64,000 nucleotides of DNA, from the NCBI GenBank assembly GCA_005893275.1, contig VBOW01000013.1, forward strand, positions 1-64,000, read 5' to 3'. Made by a program: the position numbers and the translations under genes. The stretch is from Candidatus Eisenbacteria bacterium (lineage in GTDB: Bacteria; Eisenbacteria; RBG-16-71-46; SZUA-252). Below are positions 43,273 to 51,842 of the stretch, one piece after another; position 1 is the first letter of the stretch; each line of letters begins with the position of its first letter. The notes below the pieces were generated by a model. The model had not been told where the DNA came from. It saw only the letters and a list, made by a program, of their open reading frames with translations, and did no database searches.

Positions 43273-44971
43273 GATGTCGCTCCTCATTCAAAACAGCGCG
43301 GATCCATCGGTCCATTGCGACGATGCGCCACAGCGCCGGATCGACGCTGCGTCCCTGAAGCGCGTCGGCGAGCATGGGGCGCAGCCGACTCTCCTCCACG
43401 TAATCACCGAGCGATCGAACTCCATCTTTATACATCACTTCCAGCCGAGGGCCAAGATATTTTCGGAGGGTCCAGTCAAAGTAAGGACGGTAGCTTGTTT
43501 TGGGAACAGCGCTACGTAGATCGTGTGGGAGAAGATTGCCCAACGCGCGCCGCATCATGATCTTCGTATGGCCTCTGGCGAAGCGGTGGTCCAAAGGTAC
43601 AGAAACGACAAACCGGACGAGCGCCGGATCAAAATACGGGTGGCGCCCCTCGATACCGAATAAGCGCTCCAAAGTCCGGGTCCCTTCCAACGCGAGACCA
43701 ACCGGGGCTGCGTGAACGCGCTCAGCCTCACGTTCCTCGAAAAGCGCTCCGGGCAGGTGTACCCGAAGGCGATCCCTCAAGCCGGTGCGACGGGCGAGCT
43801 CGGGCCGAATCCATCCCGGAATTCGAGTCGGCCTCATGGGTAGGAATTTCGCGATGAGCGGTGTGATGCACTCGCGGACCAAGCGGCGCTGGCTGTGCCT
43901 GCGCGACAGCGCATACCACTCTTGGGCGAGCCTGACCCAGCGGAACCGCAGCACCAACTCGGCCAGATAGGCGCCCGAGGGAGTGAATATCCCGTCGGCG
44001 TCGTGTCCATCCAAAAGGACCCGGGCCCCCGCCTCTTGCGCCGCCGCATAGATTGCTGTTGCGGGCGCGATGTTGACGGTCACGATGGACGGCTCGCCCA
44101 ATCGGGTCATGAAGGAGTCCAGGTGGGATAGAGGAGAGGTGTCCTCCACTCGCACGGGACGCCAGGGAACCCCGTGTTCTGCGGCAGTGCGCATGGCAAG
44201 GCTGGTTTCGTCGCATTGCGTTAGTTCCTCGAAAGCCAATGTGAGCGCGACGCGCGGCATGCGCGAGATTGCCCCGCTGCGGGCCAGGGACGCGGCCATA
44301 CCCAGAACCCCCGAGGAATCGACGCCTCCGCTCAAGAGCATTCCTGTGGGCGACCTGTCCGCGAGCGTTGTACGTACCGCCCGGCCCAAAAGGTGACGAA
44401 AGACTTCGTCCAAGTCTTCCGCGCGGGTGCTGCCCATCCACGCGCCCGTCCAGGGGCTCCAGTAGCGTTCAACGCTGAGGCCGTCACGCCTGGCCGTGAG
44501 CACCGAAGCGGGGCTCAGGCGGAGGATGCCTTTGTGGAACGACCTACCCTCGGTGGGAATTCCTGTCGCGAGATACTCCGCGACGGCGATTTCATCGAGG
44601 CCTGGATTGGGTAGGCGTTCGACGAGCGCCGGAATCTCGCTCGCGAGGAGTAGCCGCTCGCGCGAGGCGTGGTAGTACAGCGGCCGCGCGCCGTAATGGT
44701 CGCGGTACGCGCGGAGGGTCTGGCCCTCGCGATCCCATACAGCGAAGGCGAAGCCCCCGCACCAAGTGTCGGATTTCCCGTCTGCGAGCGGCGGCGAGGT
44801 CTCGCCCGGGTAGGTGAGGGGAAGGCCGTCGAGGGGAAATACGCCATCGGGCGCCGAGGTTTCCGGCCGGAAAGTACCGGGATCGCCGGGCTCCCCTGTG
44901 CACTGGACCTTCGCCACCGATCCGTCATCCCGCAGCGTGGCTTCGAGAACTACCCCATGCGTATGCGCCAT
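43253..44971 (-). CDS. Lasso cyclase (asparagine synthetase-like, McjC type)
   Basis: 572 residues. The N-terminal part is a glutaminase-like domain without the catalytic Cys at position 2. The C-terminal synthetase domain has the ATP pyrophosphatase loop LSGGVDSSGVLG (213-224) and later GHDADGIF. It activates an Asp or Glu side chain by adenylation and closes the macrolactam over the threaded tail. It heads a C-A-K operon (cyclase, precursor, kinase) on the minus strand, with overlapping ends. No ABC transporter is adjacent. Confidence 0.9.
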   Translation of the reverse strand: MAHTHGVVLEATLRDDGSVAKVQCTGEPGDPGTFRPETSAPDGVFPLDGLPLTYPGETSPPLADGKSDTWCGGFAFAVWDREGQTLRAYRDHYGARPLYYHASRERLLLASEIPALVERLPNPGLDEIAVAEYLATGIPTEGRSFHKGILRLSPASVLTARRDGLSVERYWSPWTGAWMGSTRAEDLDEVFRHLLGRAVRTTLADRSPTGMLLSGGVDSSGVLGMAASLARSGAISRMPRVALTLAFEELTQCDETSLAMRTAAEHGVPWRPVRVEDTSPLSHLDSFMTRLGEPSIVTVNIAPATAIYAAAQEAGARVLLDGHDADGIFTPSGAYLAELVLRFRWVRLAQEWYALSRRHSQRRLVRECITPLIAKFLPMRPTRIPGWIRPELARRTGLRDRLRVHLPGALFEEREAERVHAAPVGLALEGTRTLERLFGIEGRHPYFDPALVRFVVSVPLDHRFARGHTKIMMRRALGNLLPHDLRSAVPKTSYRPYFDWTLRKYLGPRLEVMYKDGVRSLGDYVEESRLRPMLADALQGRSVDPALWRIVAMDRWIRAVLNEERHHETVSA

Positions 44972-44998
44972 CGATGCAAGCTACCACAGATCGGGGCA

Positions 44999-45017
44999 TT
45001 ACCGCTCAGGGCGGTAA
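44999..45017. promoter_or_regulatory. Inverted repeat between lasso cyclase and exporter genes
   Basis: TTACCGC (44999-45005), 5-nt loop, GCGGTAA (45011-45017). It is a perfect 7-bp dyad in the divergent region, 18 nt ahead of the -35 box of the exopolysaccharide promoter and 27 nt upstream of the cyclase start. Candidate operator for either operon. Confidence 0.4.
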
Positions 45018-45035
45018 ATTTCCGGCCATAGTGAG

Positions 45036-45064
45036 TTGACAGCGCCGAGGGGGCGTGGTAGCTA
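45036..45064 (+). promoter_or_regulatory. Sigma-70 promoter of exopolysaccharide operon
   Basis: TTGACA (45036-45041, perfect), 17-nt spacer, TAGCTA (45059-45064). Transcription would start near 45071, ahead of the Wza-type gene at 45150. Confidence 0.65.
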
Positions 45065-45149
45065 TCGGCGATAGGAGTGGCTTGAGCAGTGCACGGCGCG
45101 GCCACGCGTGGGATATTGGATTTGGCAGTAGTCATACCCAGGGACGGAG

Positions 45150-47615
45150 TTGAAAACGACGCGCCCATCGATAACCCTGCCGCCCTCGACGCTTGTCTTA
45201 TCGGCAATCGTGCTTTTCCTGGCGTGCGCCCCCCTGGCGCGCGCCCAGTCTCAAGCCGACGTCGAGAAGAAACTTCAAGACACCGGCTACAAAGAGCCCC
45301 AGGTTCGCCAGAAGATCCAGGAGTCGGGTCTCACCCCGGAACAGGTCCGCCAAAGGCTCAGGGACGCCGGATACAACCCGGCGGCCCTCGATCGTTACAT
45401 GCCGGGGGGCACTGCTGGGAAGCCGACCGTGCCTGCGACATCCCAGCCCGTCCCCCCTGAAACGGCCCCGGAGCCCGAGCTCCAAGGGCCGCCCCAGCCG
45501 GAGCAGTCACCGGAGCCTCCCGCGGAGCTCACGCCTGAGAACCTCCCCGAGTTCACCAAGGAGATCCTGAGTCGTGTGCCCTCGGCCGCGCCGGTCCTGC
45601 CCTTCGGTTACGACATTTTTCACTATGCGCCTTCCACCTTCGAGCCGCTCGCGACCGGACCCGTCGATCCCGACTATCCGATCGGCCCGGGTGACGAGGT
45701 CATCGTCTCCGTCTGGGGCGATAACCAGTACACGCACGCCGCAGTCGTGAGCCGCGAGGCCACGATCTCGGTGCCCGACATCGGCCAGGTCGTCTTGAAC
45801 GGCCTCACGCTCGAGCAGGCGAAGCGTCTGATCACCGATCGGCTCTCCACGGTTTACTCTGGCATTCGCGCGCGCCGTCCTTCGACCTTCGTGGACGTGA
45901 CGCTCGGAAAGCTGCGGACGATCCAGGTTTTCATTCTGGGAGATGTCGCGCGACCCGGCGGCTACACGATTTCTTCGGTCTCGACAGTGCTGAACGCGCT
46001 CTATAACGCAGGCGGGCCGACGTCGCGGGGATCGATGCGCGACGTGCGAATCATCCGACACAACCAGCTCTACCGCCGGGTGGATCTCTACGGCTACATC
46101 CTCACCGGAAGCCGTGCCGAAGACGTCAGACTGCAGAGCGGCGACGTGGTGTTCGTGCCGCCGATCGGGAAGACCGTGGCGATCTTGGGAGAAGTGCACC
46201 GTCCCGCGATCTATGAAGTCAGACCCGAGGAGCGCTTTCATCAGCTCCTTGGACTTAGCGGCGGTGTGCTCACGACAGCTTTGCTGGATCGCATGCAGAT
46301 CGATCGGATCATTCCGTTCTCAGAGCGCGATTCACTCCCTGGCATCGATCGCGTCGCGATCGACATGCCTTTGCGCGCGATTCTAGCCGACAGCACACGC
46401 GATCCCGAGATTCTGGACCGGGACATCATCCAGATATTTCGTATAGGTGACGTTCGGAAGAACACCGTGGCGATTTTGGGATCGGTGGTCTTTCATCCCG
46501 GCACGTTCCAGATCAAACACGGGATGCGGGTATCCGATCTGGTGCAAGCTGCCGGCGGGCTCGCGTCGGATACCTATCTCGACCGAGCCTTCTTGGTTCG
46601 CACCGCGCCCGATCTCTCGAAGGGTATCCACGCCTTCAACATCGGAAAGGCGGTGGCCAAGGATCCCGAAAACGATATCGAGCTGGAAGAGCTGGACGAG
46701 GTCTACGTCGCTTCGGTCTGGGACATTCGTGACCACCACAAAGTGCGGATCGAGGGGAGCGTCCGCAAGCCGGGGCAATATGACTATCTCGACGGGATGA
46801 CGATCATGGACCTCATATTCACTTCGGGGGGTCTTAAGGAGTCCGCGTCGAAGCTCCAAGCCGAGGTCTCTAGGATCGACTCGGCGGCCATCGCCACGAC
46901 CAAGGCTGCACGGATCTACCACGTGCCGATCTCCGAGGACTACGGCATCCACTCCAAGGATTCGAGCTTCGTGCTCCAGGAGAACGACGAGATTTTTGTT
47001 CGCGAAATTCCCGATTGGCAGCTCCAGCGGAACGTGACCATCAGCGGAGAGGTGAAGTACCCAGGCGTCTATTCGCTCAAAGCGAGAGATGAGCGGTTGT
47101 CGTCTTTGCTTGTGCGGGCGGGCGGCCTAAAGCCGGGAGCCTATCCACGCGCGGCTACATTCACTCGGACAACGGGGTACGCGGGAAGGCTGGCAGTGGA
47201 CGTGGAGAGTGTCGCGCGGAATCACAAGCACCGGCACGACCTGGTACTCGAGGACGGCGATGTGATCGATATCCCCAAGGAGCCGAAAACCGTCAAGGTT
47301 GAGGGGGAAGTGGGCTCCCCCTCGAGCAGCGTGCTCTATGAGCCGGGCCGGTCCATCGGCCACTACGTGGATCAGGCAGGGGGTTACACCGAAAAATCAG
47401 ACAAGGGTCGGGTGCGGTTCGAGCTGCCAAACGGAAGGGTGAAGAAGGCCAGGAAGTTTTGGTTCGATCCCAGTCCCGAGCCGGGTGCCGTCGTGTTCGT
47501 TCCCGCCAAGCCCACTCCCGAGAAGAAGGAGACGCTGAAGGATATCGCGACGATCGTCGGCATCCTCTCGGGTGCGGCGACCACGATCATCCTGGTGCAC
47601 GAGGCCACGAAGTGA
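45150..47615 (+). CDS. Wza-type polysaccharide exporter with six SLBB units
   Basis: 821 residues, TTG start. Signal peptide to about residue 32, then two or three short helical repeats (LQDTGYKEPQVRQKIQESG and related, about 38-84) and a Pro-rich linker. The polysaccharide export domain starts at YPIGPGDEVIVSVWG (about 176-190). Six SLBB-like units follow, each opening with a G-V/E-x-x-P-G step (FILGDVARPGGY, AILGEVHRPA, AILGSVVFHPG, RIEGSVRKPGQY, TISGEVKYPGVY, KVEGEVGSP). A C-terminal membrane helix ends the protein. It would form the outer-membrane exit pore for the capsule or exopolysaccharide. It heads the operon and overlaps the Wzz gene (GTGA). Confidence 0.9.
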   Translation: MKTTRPSITLPPSTLVLSAIVLFLACAPLARAQSQADVEKKLQDTGYKEPQVRQKIQESGLTPEQVRQRLRDAGYNPAALDRYMPGGTAGKPTVPATSQPVPPETAPEPELQGPPQPEQSPEPPAELTPENLPEFTKEILSRVPSAAPVLPFGYDIFHYAPSTFEPLATGPVDPDYPIGPGDEVIVSVWGDNQYTHAAVVSREATISVPDIGQVVLNGLTLEQAKRLITDRLSTVYSGIRARRPSTFVDVTLGKLRTIQVFILGDVARPGGYTISSVSTVLNALYNAGGPTSRGSMRDVRIIRHNQLYRRVDLYGYILTGSRAEDVRLQSGDVVFVPPIGKTVAILGEVHRPAIYEVRPEERFHQLLGLSGGVLTTALLDRMQIDRIIPFSERDSLPGIDRVAIDMPLRAILADSTRDPEILDRDIIQIFRIGDVRKNTVAILGSVVFHPGTFQIKHGMRVSDLVQAAGGLASDTYLDRAFLVRTAPDLSKGIHAFNIGKAVAKDPENDIELEELDEVYVASVWDIRDHHKVRIEGSVRKPGQYDYLDGMTIMDLIFTSGGLKESASKLQAEVSRIDSAAIATTKAARIYHVPISEDYGIHSKDSSFVLQENDEIFVREIPDWQLQRNVTISGEVKYPGVYSLKARDERLSSLLVRAGGLKPGAYPRAATFTRTTGYAGRLAVDVESVARNHKHRHDLVLEDGDVIDIPKEPKTVKVEGEVGSPSSSVLYEPGRSIGHYVDQAGGYTEKSDKGRVRFELPNGRVKKARKFWFDPSPEPGAVVFVPAKPTPEKKETLKDIATIVGILSGAATTIILVHEATK

Positions 47616-48544
47616 GCGAAGGCCCCACCGGGGCCGGGACCGTAGCGAGCTTGTGGGAGCGCCGGAGGCTCCTCGCGGTGACGACGTTGGGTGCGGGGGC
47701 CGCGGCCGTCGTGCTTTCGCTTCTGCTCCCCCCGCGGTATCAAGCGGTCGTAACCATCATCCCCGCCATGACCCCGGATAGGATGTCGCAGTTCGGCACC
47801 ATGGTGGGCCCTAGTCTGGAAGACTTGGCGTTCCAGGCGAGCGTGAGGTCGGGTTCTTCCGTAATGTATCCGTCGATTGTCCGCAGCCGTCGGCTCCTGG
47901 AGCAGGTTCTCGCAATGCGATTTCCGACGGGACGCGACTTGCCGCCGCGAACGCTCATCGATCTGATCCAGCCGCGCGGGTCCGGGGCGATGCGTACCGA
48001 GCTGGCGGTCCGAGCCCTGCAGCGTCGCGTGGACGCGACCCTGGACCGCAGGACCGGGGTGCTCACCATTCGGGTGGACTCGCCCTTTCCCCCGGTGGCA
48101 TCGGGAATCGCCAACGCCCTTTCCTCCCTTCTTCAGGACTTCGTTGTTCACTCGCTCACGTCTCAAGCGGGTGAGAACCGGAAATTCATCGAAGGTCGGC
48201 TTCAGGACGTAGCCCTGGACTTGGCTCACGCGGAGGAGGAGCTCAGGCTCTTTCGCGAGCGAAACCTCCGCATCGGTAACTCGCCTCGCCTCCTACTCGA
48301 GGAGGGCCGGTTGATCCGCGGTGTTCGCGAGCATGAGGAGATCTACATTGCTCTGAAACGCCAGTTCGAGCTGACCAAGGTGCAGGAGCAGCGCGACGTC
48401 CCGGTCCTGAACGTCCTCGACGCCGCCGCCGTTCCCGTCCTTCGCAGCGCTCCGAAGCGCGTAGCTACAGTCCTGGTGGGGCTGCTGCTCGGATTCGGGC
48501 TGGGCGCTGGGCTCGTCGTAACGGCGAATTCGGCGAGGCGATGA
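47612..48544 (+). CDS. Wzz/GumC-type chain-length determinant (copy 1)
   Basis: 310 residues from GTG 47612 overlapping the exporter stop. Transmembrane helices near both ends (LAVTTLGAGAAAVVLSLLL and ATVLVGLLLGFGLGAGLVV) bracket a periplasmic coiled-coil domain. Landmarks VMYPSIVRSRRLLEQVL and LRIGNSPRLLLEE recur almost word for word in the second copy at 61476. No C-terminal tyrosine kinase domain. It sets chain length and bridges the polymerase to the exporter. Confidence 0.88.
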   Translation: MSEGPTGAGTVASLWERRRLLAVTTLGAGAAAVVLSLLLPPRYQAVVTIIPAMTPDRMSQFGTMVGPSLEDLAFQASVRSGSSVMYPSIVRSRRLLEQVLAMRFPTGRDLPPRTLIDLIQPRGSGAMRTELAVRALQRRVDATLDRRTGVLTIRVDSPFPPVASGIANALSSLLQDFVVHSLTSQAGENRKFIEGRLQDVALDLAHAEEELRLFRERNLRIGNSPRLLLEEGRLIRGVREHEEIYIALKRQFELTKVQEQRDVPVLNVLDAAAVPVLRSAPKRVATVLVGLLLGFGLGAGLVVTANSARR

Positions 48545-49344
48545 GATCGATCGAGCGCAGCGGCTACGCGATGACGGAGGATCTTGAATCGCCAGAGGTG
48601 GTCTCTGTGCTCGCCGAGATGGAGACCTTTCAGTCCGAGTTCGTCGCCGCAACGCGTAGCATCTGGACGCCCCGCTTCCCGTTTTCCGGGGAATGTCTGT
48701 ACGGCTGGAGCCGCAGGTGGGAATACCCGTACTGCTGGCTTAACCTGCCCGCTCGGCTCCCGGCCAAGGTCCTCGACGCGGGCTCGGGTATCACGTTCTT
48801 CCCCTTCTTCCTTGAGCAGAGGGGTTTCGAGGTCCATTGCGCGGACGTGCGCAGGGGGCTGAGCCGCGCGTTCGACGCGGCGAACCAGGCACTGAAATCT
48901 CGCGTTTCCTTTCGGACCCTTTCCATAAGCCGTCTCGAACAATCGGACAACACGTTCGACGCCGTGGTTTGCGTGAGCGTTCTCGAGCATGTCTCGGACA
49001 GGCTGAAAGCGGTGCGCGAAATGGCGCGCGTGCTCCGCCCGGGCGGCCGCCTCGTCCTAACATGCGACATCAGCCTCGATCGCTGCGGGAGCATCCTTCC
49101 CGAGGATTTTGCGGTCATGCTTGAGGAGCTTCGGAGCGTGCTCCTGTCCGTCTACCCCCTGGACCTCCACCGTCCGCCTGGCCTCTTGACGACGAATATG
49201 GCACGTGCCACCGAGCCATGGCGCCTCCCCTGGCGAACCCCGACGGGTTGGCTCGCCCGTGCGATCCATCGCATTCGCTTCAGCGATGAGTTTCGATCGA
49301 TCGCAGTCGTGGGCTCAGTGTGGATAAAGCCGGATCGCGTGTGA
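48541..49344 (+). CDS. Class I SAM-dependent methyltransferase
   Basis: 267 residues, ATG overlapping the previous stop (ATGA). Motif I is VLDAGSGITFFPFFLEQRGF; then FDAVVCVSVLEHVSD and ARVLRPGGRLVLTCDI, typical of Methyltransf_11. In this operon it probably methylates a sugar of the exported polysaccharide or its lipid-linked precursor, but the acceptor is not known. Confidence 0.85.
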   Translation: MRSIERSGYAMTEDLESPEVVSVLAEMETFQSEFVAATRSIWTPRFPFSGECLYGWSRRWEYPYCWLNLPARLPAKVLDAGSGITFFPFFLEQRGFEVHCADVRRGLSRAFDAANQALKSRVSFRTLSISRLEQSDNTFDAVVCVSVLEHVSDRLKAVREMARVLRPGGRLVLTCDISLDRCGSILPEDFAVMLEELRSVLLSVYPLDLHRPPGLLTTNMARATEPWRLPWRTPTGWLARAIHRIRFSDEFRSIAVVGSVWIKPDRV

Positions 49345-50828
49345 CTTCAGAGGCGCTCACGGCACTGCCGAGTCCTTTTGAGGCGCTCGGCGGTCGCGTC
49401 TCCCGAAACATAGTTTGGACGCTGGCTTCGGATCTGGTGGCACGCGGAACGTCACTAGGCCTAGCGTTTTTTTGCGCGCGAACCCTCCCGGTGGCAGGAT
49501 TCGGCCTGTTCGCGCTCACACAGAACGTGGCCCAGTACCTGTGGCTGTTTGGTGACGCTTTCGCGAACAGCGGCTATGCGGCGCGCGAGGTCGCACGGGC
49601 CGGTCCGGGGATGTCGGGGGTCGCGGGTCAGTTGTACGCAATACGGGCGGTCGCGGGGCTACTTCTGGCCCTGCTCGCTGTCGCCGTGGGAATCGCCCTG
49701 CCGGTCGGTGGAGGGGGCAGATTCCTCGTCCTGGCGACGTCGATCTATTTTCTCGCATATTCGACGTTTCCCGACTGGGTGGCGCGTGGGGTGCAAGACT
49801 TCAAAGCCCTGGCCCTTGCCAATCTGCTCACCTCCGGAACCATGGTGCTGCTTGTGGTAACGATGTTCCTCGGATCCCCGGGTCCCGCCTTGGCCTGCGG
49901 GATCTGGGCGGCTTCGCTCGTTCCTGGGACGGTTGTGCTTACCGTCGTCCTTTCGGTTCGGCACGGACTTCGGTTCCGGCCTCCCTGGGCGGGAACGGCG
50001 TGGCGCTTTCACGCATCGCGTTCCTTCATCTTCTCGCTCGGCGCTATCGGCGCGATGGGACTGACGCTCTTGCCCGCGCTCCTGCTCGGACTGCTGTCTA
50101 CTGCCGAGCAGGTAGGGCTCTTCGCGGCGGGTTTCCGGATCGTCACTGCGCTGGTGGGCCTGGGCGCGGTGATCTGGTGGCCCGTATATCCGGCCCTGGC
50201 CTCGACGGCACAGGAGTCGAAAGAGTTTCGCTCCCTATTCGAGGGATTCCTGACCGCCATGCTCACCGTTTCTCTCCCCGCCGCGCTAGGGCTGAGCATC
50301 TTCGCGGAGGAGATTGTGCACACGGTGTTCGGATCGCGATACGTGGGCGCTGTTCCGATCCTTCGCTTGATGGCTTGGTCGGTTCCGCTTTATTTCCTGG
50401 CCACGGTCTTCGAGATCACCATCCTCGCGACTGGGGGCGAGTCGAGGCGCGTTCGTGTGTACGCCACGGGAGTGGCGGTGCTCGCGCTCGGCTCGGTGCT
50501 TCTGATCCCGGCCTGGGGCGCTATGGGTGCCGCTGCCGCCCACCTGGGAGCACTCGCCGTGGCCGTCACGGCCTTCTTTGGATCCATGAGGGGCCTGGTC
50601 CGAGCGGGGTGGCTCCGGACCACGGGTAGCAGGATCGCTCTGGGAGCGGGTGGGCTCGCCTTGCTATGGATGGTGCTCCGGCAGGCGAAGGTGGTCGGCG
50701 TCTGGGGCCTTGTTTCTCTCGGAGCGATTTTTTACGTCGTCTTCGTCGTGAGATCGGGGATCTTGCCGCTCGCGTTATTCGTTCCGGCAGCCTATCGGCG
50801 CGGCGCAGACTCCCCAGGACCCGCCTGA
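49341..50828 (+). CDS. Wzx-type oligosaccharide flippase
   Basis: 495 residues from GTG 49341, which overlaps the methyltransferase stop (GTGA). It has 12-14 transmembrane helices of the MOP/PST superfamily, with TLPVAGFGLFALTQNVAQYL in the first pair and EEIVHTVFGSRYVGAVPILR in the middle loop. It should flip undecaprenyl-linked repeat units across the inner membrane. A second, MurJ-like flippase is encoded at 62485. Confidence 0.85.
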   Translation: MTSEALTALPSPFEALGGRVSRNIVWTLASDLVARGTSLGLAFFCARTLPVAGFGLFALTQNVAQYLWLFGDAFANSGYAAREVARAGPGMSGVAGQLYAIRAVAGLLLALLAVAVGIALPVGGGGRFLVLATSIYFLAYSTFPDWVARGVQDFKALALANLLTSGTMVLLVVTMFLGSPGPALACGIWAASLVPGTVVLTVVLSVRHGLRFRPPWAGTAWRFHASRSFIFSLGAIGAMGLTLLPALLLGLLSTAEQVGLFAAGFRIVTALVGLGAVIWWPVYPALASTAQESKEFRSLFEGFLTAMLTVSLPAALGLSIFAEEIVHTVFGSRYVGAVPILRLMAWSVPLYFLATVFEITILATGGESRRVRVYATGVAVLALGSVLLIPAWGAMGAAAAHLGALAVAVTAFFGSMRGLVRAGWLRTTGSRIALGAGGLALLWMVLRQAKVVGVWGLVSLGAIFYVVFVVRSGILPLALFVPAAYRRGADSPGPA

Positions 50829-50840
50829 CAGGAAGGCGAG

Positions 50841-51842
50841 ATGACCCCGTTCGTATCCATCGTTCTCTCGGTCCGGAACGAAGGGAGGTTCCTCGCTGGG
50901 ACCTTGGAGCGGGTCCTCGCCCAGGATTACCCTGCGGACAGGATGGAAATCCTGGTTGTGGACGGGGCATCGGCGGACGGTACGCCGGAGATCGTGACCC
51001 GAATGGCCGCGCATGATTCGCGACTCCGCCTATTACAAAATCCTTCGATGCACGTCGCGGAAGGTCTGAACCATGGAATCGGCGCCTCCCGTGGAGACAT
51101 CGTCGTGCGGGTCGATGGCCACTGCGCGATCCCGCCGCAGTACGTGAGCACGTGCGTCCGGCTGCTGCAGCAGGGGGTTGCGGACTGCGTCGGCGGGCCG
51201 CCCCGCGCCGTCGGAACGGGATGGATGGGCACCGCCATTGCGCTGGCCATGAGCTCTCGGTTCGGGGTTGGTGGCGCTTCCTTCCGCTACACCGAACGCG
51301 CACGATACGTGGATCACGTCCCCTTCGGCGCCTATTGGCGCCGAACATTCGATCGCGTCGGTCTCTTCGACCCCGATCTGGTGCGAAATCAGGACGACGA
51401 GTTCAGTTACCGCCTCCTCCAGGCCGGCGGCCGCATCTTCGTGGACCCCGCGATCTCCGCGGAATATTGGAGCCGGTCTACCCTCGGCGGGTTGTGGTGC
51501 CAGTACTTCGGGTACGGCTACTACAAGGTCCTCGTCATCCGGAAGCGCTGTGGGAGACCATCGTCGGTACGCCAGCTGGTGCCCCCAGCGGTCATCCTGT
51601 GCCTGCTCGCGAGCGCGGTTGCGTCGGCAGCCACGGGACGCCCTGAGCTTCTCGGGGTCGTGTGGGGAGGGTACGCAGCGTTCGTGGGTGTGGGAACCAT
51701 GGTCACGCTGATTCGACGGCGCCGATGGCAGGCGGTGTTCTTGCCCGTGGTTTTTGCGACGATGCATCTCGCGTACGGATCTGGATTCCTGACCTCTCTC
51801 ATCGTTGGGGCCCCTGGGGGTAGGCGACGCAACCGTGCGTAA
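50841..51842 (+). CDS. Family 2 glycosyltransferase (ExoA-like)
   Basis: 333 residues. GT-A fold: VSIVLSVRNEGRFLAGTLE, VVDGASADGTPEIV, VRVDGHCAIPP (DxD-like site) and RNQDDEFSYRLLQAGG. Two or three hydrophobic helices near the C-terminus anchor it to the inner membrane. It adds a sugar to the growing lipid-linked unit. The resemblance is to succinoglycan ExoA-type enzymes. Confidence 0.88.
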   Translation: MTPFVSIVLSVRNEGRFLAGTLERVLAQDYPADRMEILVVDGASADGTPEIVTRMAAHDSRLRLLQNPSMHVAEGLNHGIGASRGDIVVRVDGHCAIPPQYVSTCVRLLQQGVADCVGGPPRAVGTGWMGTAIALAMSSRFGVGGASFRYTERARYVDHVPFGAYWRRTFDRVGLFDPDLVRNQDDEFSYRLLQAGGRIFVDPAISAEYWSRSTLGGLWCQYFGYGYYKVLVIRKRCGRPSSVRQLVPPAVILCLLASAVASAATGRPELLGVVWGGYAAFVGVGTMVTLIRRRRWQAVFLPVVFATMHLAYGSGFLTSLIVGAPGGRRRNRA

